Source of the DNA: Pseudomonas lini
GTDB lineage: Bacteria > Pseudomonadota > Gammaproteobacteria > Pseudomonadales > Pseudomonadaceae
DNA length: 64,000 nucleotides
Assembly (NCBI RefSeq): GCF_030812475.1
Contig: NZ_JAUSSR010000001.1
Coordinates: 248,001 to 312,000 of the forward strand
Direction of reading: 5' to 3'
Positions 63,381 to 64,000 of the stretch are shown here, piece by piece. The notes below the pieces were generated by a model. That model was not told the DNA's origin. It did no database searches and saw only the letters and a list, made by a program, of their open reading frames with translations. Each line of letters begins with the position of its first letter. Position 1 is the stretch's first letter. Made by a program: the position numbers and the translations under genes.

Positions 63381-63460
63381 GGGGACACCCATTAGCCGGT
63401 CTCGAGTCAAGGCTAATGGGTGTCCCCTTTTTGGTTGCCTTTTTGGTTCTTTTTGGTTGT
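63381..63460. repeat. Palindromic element P2 plus T-rich decamer repeats (5' side of the RHS gene)
   Basis: GGGGACACCCATTAGCC (63381-63397) and GGCTAATGGGTGTCCCC (63411-63427) form a perfect 17-bp stem. The loop GGTCTCGAGTCAA is nearly the reverse complement of the P1 loop. The tail carries three CTTTTTGGTT repeats, against CTTTTTGCTG in P1. Confidence 0.9.
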
Positions 63461-63478
63461 GAGGTTCAAGACGGTATC

Positions 63479-63524
63479 TTGTATCTCGACTATCGCTCCT
63501 GATGGAGCGATAGTCGAGATACAA
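63479..63524. repeat. Perfect 21-bp inverted repeat with TGAT loop
   Basis: TTGTATCTCGACTATCGCTCC (63479-63499), TGAT, then its exact reverse complement (63504-63524), directly joined to a family repeat starting GGAGCTGCCG. There is no T-run, so it is not a standard terminator. Perfect arms of this length imply recent origin or selection. Confidence 0.9.
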
Positions 63525-63556
63525 GGAGCTGCCGAAGGCTGCGATCTTTTGATCTT
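63525..63556. repeat. Single AGCTGCCG-GATC family repeat
   Basis: GGAGCTGCCGAAGGCTGCGA then TCTTTTGATCTTG, the same unit as at 234-269. Its usual GTA start is replaced by the end of the 21-bp hairpin. Confidence 0.8.
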
Positions 63557-63680
63557 GAAACGGCCAGCCGGGTGTCATCATCTTTTCTGCCTTATGTAAA
63601 CCTAGCAGTTCTGTTAGTAGGCGGATTCGTCAACTGAGTAGACAATCAAGCCTCCAACTCTTGAAAGCCAGGAGCACACA

Positions 63681-64000
63681 ATGTCTTCCACGCGGCTAAC
63701 GTTGCTGTGCCATTATAGCTACGACGCCCTTAACCGATTGATCAGCGATTCACTGGCGGACAAACCAGTGCTTAGGCGTTTCTACTGCGAAAGCCGTATA
63801 TCCAATGAGCTTCAGGGCGCGGCGCACTATCCTTCAGTGCGGCGAGCTGCTATTGGCACAACGGCGCCGTGAGGACGATGTATTGAATACCACGCTGGTG
63901 ATGACGGACCCGCAACGTTCAGTACTGCACACGCTTAACGCAAATCATCAGCGACACCCCATCGCCTACTCGCCCTATGGCCATCGCGCAATTGAAAACG
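63681..64000 (+). pseudogene. Second RHS core, frameshifted and cut by the window end
   Basis: ATG 63681 with CAGGAG upstream reads MSSTRLTLLCHYSYDALNRL and 'RFYCESRISNELQGAAHYPS', a clear paralogue of the 61917-63020 protein, then stops at 63872. The homology resumes in another frame as 'ILQCGELLLAQRRREDDVLN', 'TTLVMTDPQRSVLHTLNANH' and 'PIAYSPYGHRAIEN' to the window end. The break is near 63826-63832, consistent with loss of about five bases (CACTAT...CCTTCAG). A sequencing error is possible; the rest of the gene is outside the window. Confidence 0.75.

Larger units (their letters stand above)
63021..63680. other. Region between divergent RHS cores, repeats only
   Basis: No supported gene. 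It contains a REP pair (63169-63289), palindrome P2 (63381-63460), a perfect 21-bp hairpin (63479-63524) and a family repeat (63525-63556). Promoters for both divergent RHS genes must lie here but none is obvious. Confidence 0.7.

Overview
This window is a 64 kb piece of a high-GC gammaproteobacterial chromosome, almost certainly a Pseudomonas of the fluorescens group. The evidence is the Pseudomonas-type flagellar cluster (fleQ, fleSR, the HptB/HsbR/HsbA module), the phhABC/phhR phenylalanine catabolic locus, the scpAB-rluB block, and many REP palindromes typical of this group. I see no rRNA or tRNA gene, CRISPR array, complete insertion sequence or prophage.

Region 1 (1-16 kb) is housekeeping. 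It holds a partial EamA transporter, an AraC regulator, a metallophosphoesterase, an HD-domain protein, a DUF962 protein, a second AraC regulator, trkH and a nitroreductase. A CpxAR-like two-component operon follows, with an LTXXQ periplasmic protein gene between regulator and kinase. After yciI-yciB comes the syntenic block PHP phosphatase - yciO-like - scpA - scpB - DUF1289 - rluB. Region 2 (16-25 kb) carries an amino acid permease with a long leader that may encode short peptides, arfB, an MFS transporter, two small proteins, and phhA-phhB-phhC divergent from phhR.

Region 3 (25-60 kb) is an almost continuous flagellar cluster on the plus strand: flgFGHIJKL, a ketoacyl synthase III gene, fliC, a broken flaG, fliD, fliS, fliT, fleQ, fleS, fleR, fliEFGHIJ, hsbA-hsbR-hptB, fliK, fliLMNOPQR and flhB. 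The early rod and hook genes flgBCDE are not in the window. Promoters readable by eye fit the known hierarchy. The master regulator fleQ has a sigma70-like promoter. Sigma54 (-24/-12) sites precede flgF, fleS, fliE, fliK and fliL, and sigma28 (FliA) sites precede fliC and fliS. Three of the five sigma54 sites lie just downstream of REP clusters.

Region 4 (60-64 kb) is an accessory, partly low-GC island. It has a DUF6124 gene whose leader could mask its own ribosome binding site, an orphan low-GC gene, and a short RHS-core protein with an unrecognised C-terminal domain. The RHS gene is bracketed by two copies of a 16-17 bp palindrome followed by T-rich decamer repeats. A second, frameshifted RHS core starts at the window end.

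The observations most worth a second look are the palindrome-bracketed RHS cassette, the flaG pseudogene, the lone ketoacyl synthase III next to fliC, the acidic 12-bp tandem repeat in scpB, and the alternative-stem leader of the DUF6124 gene.
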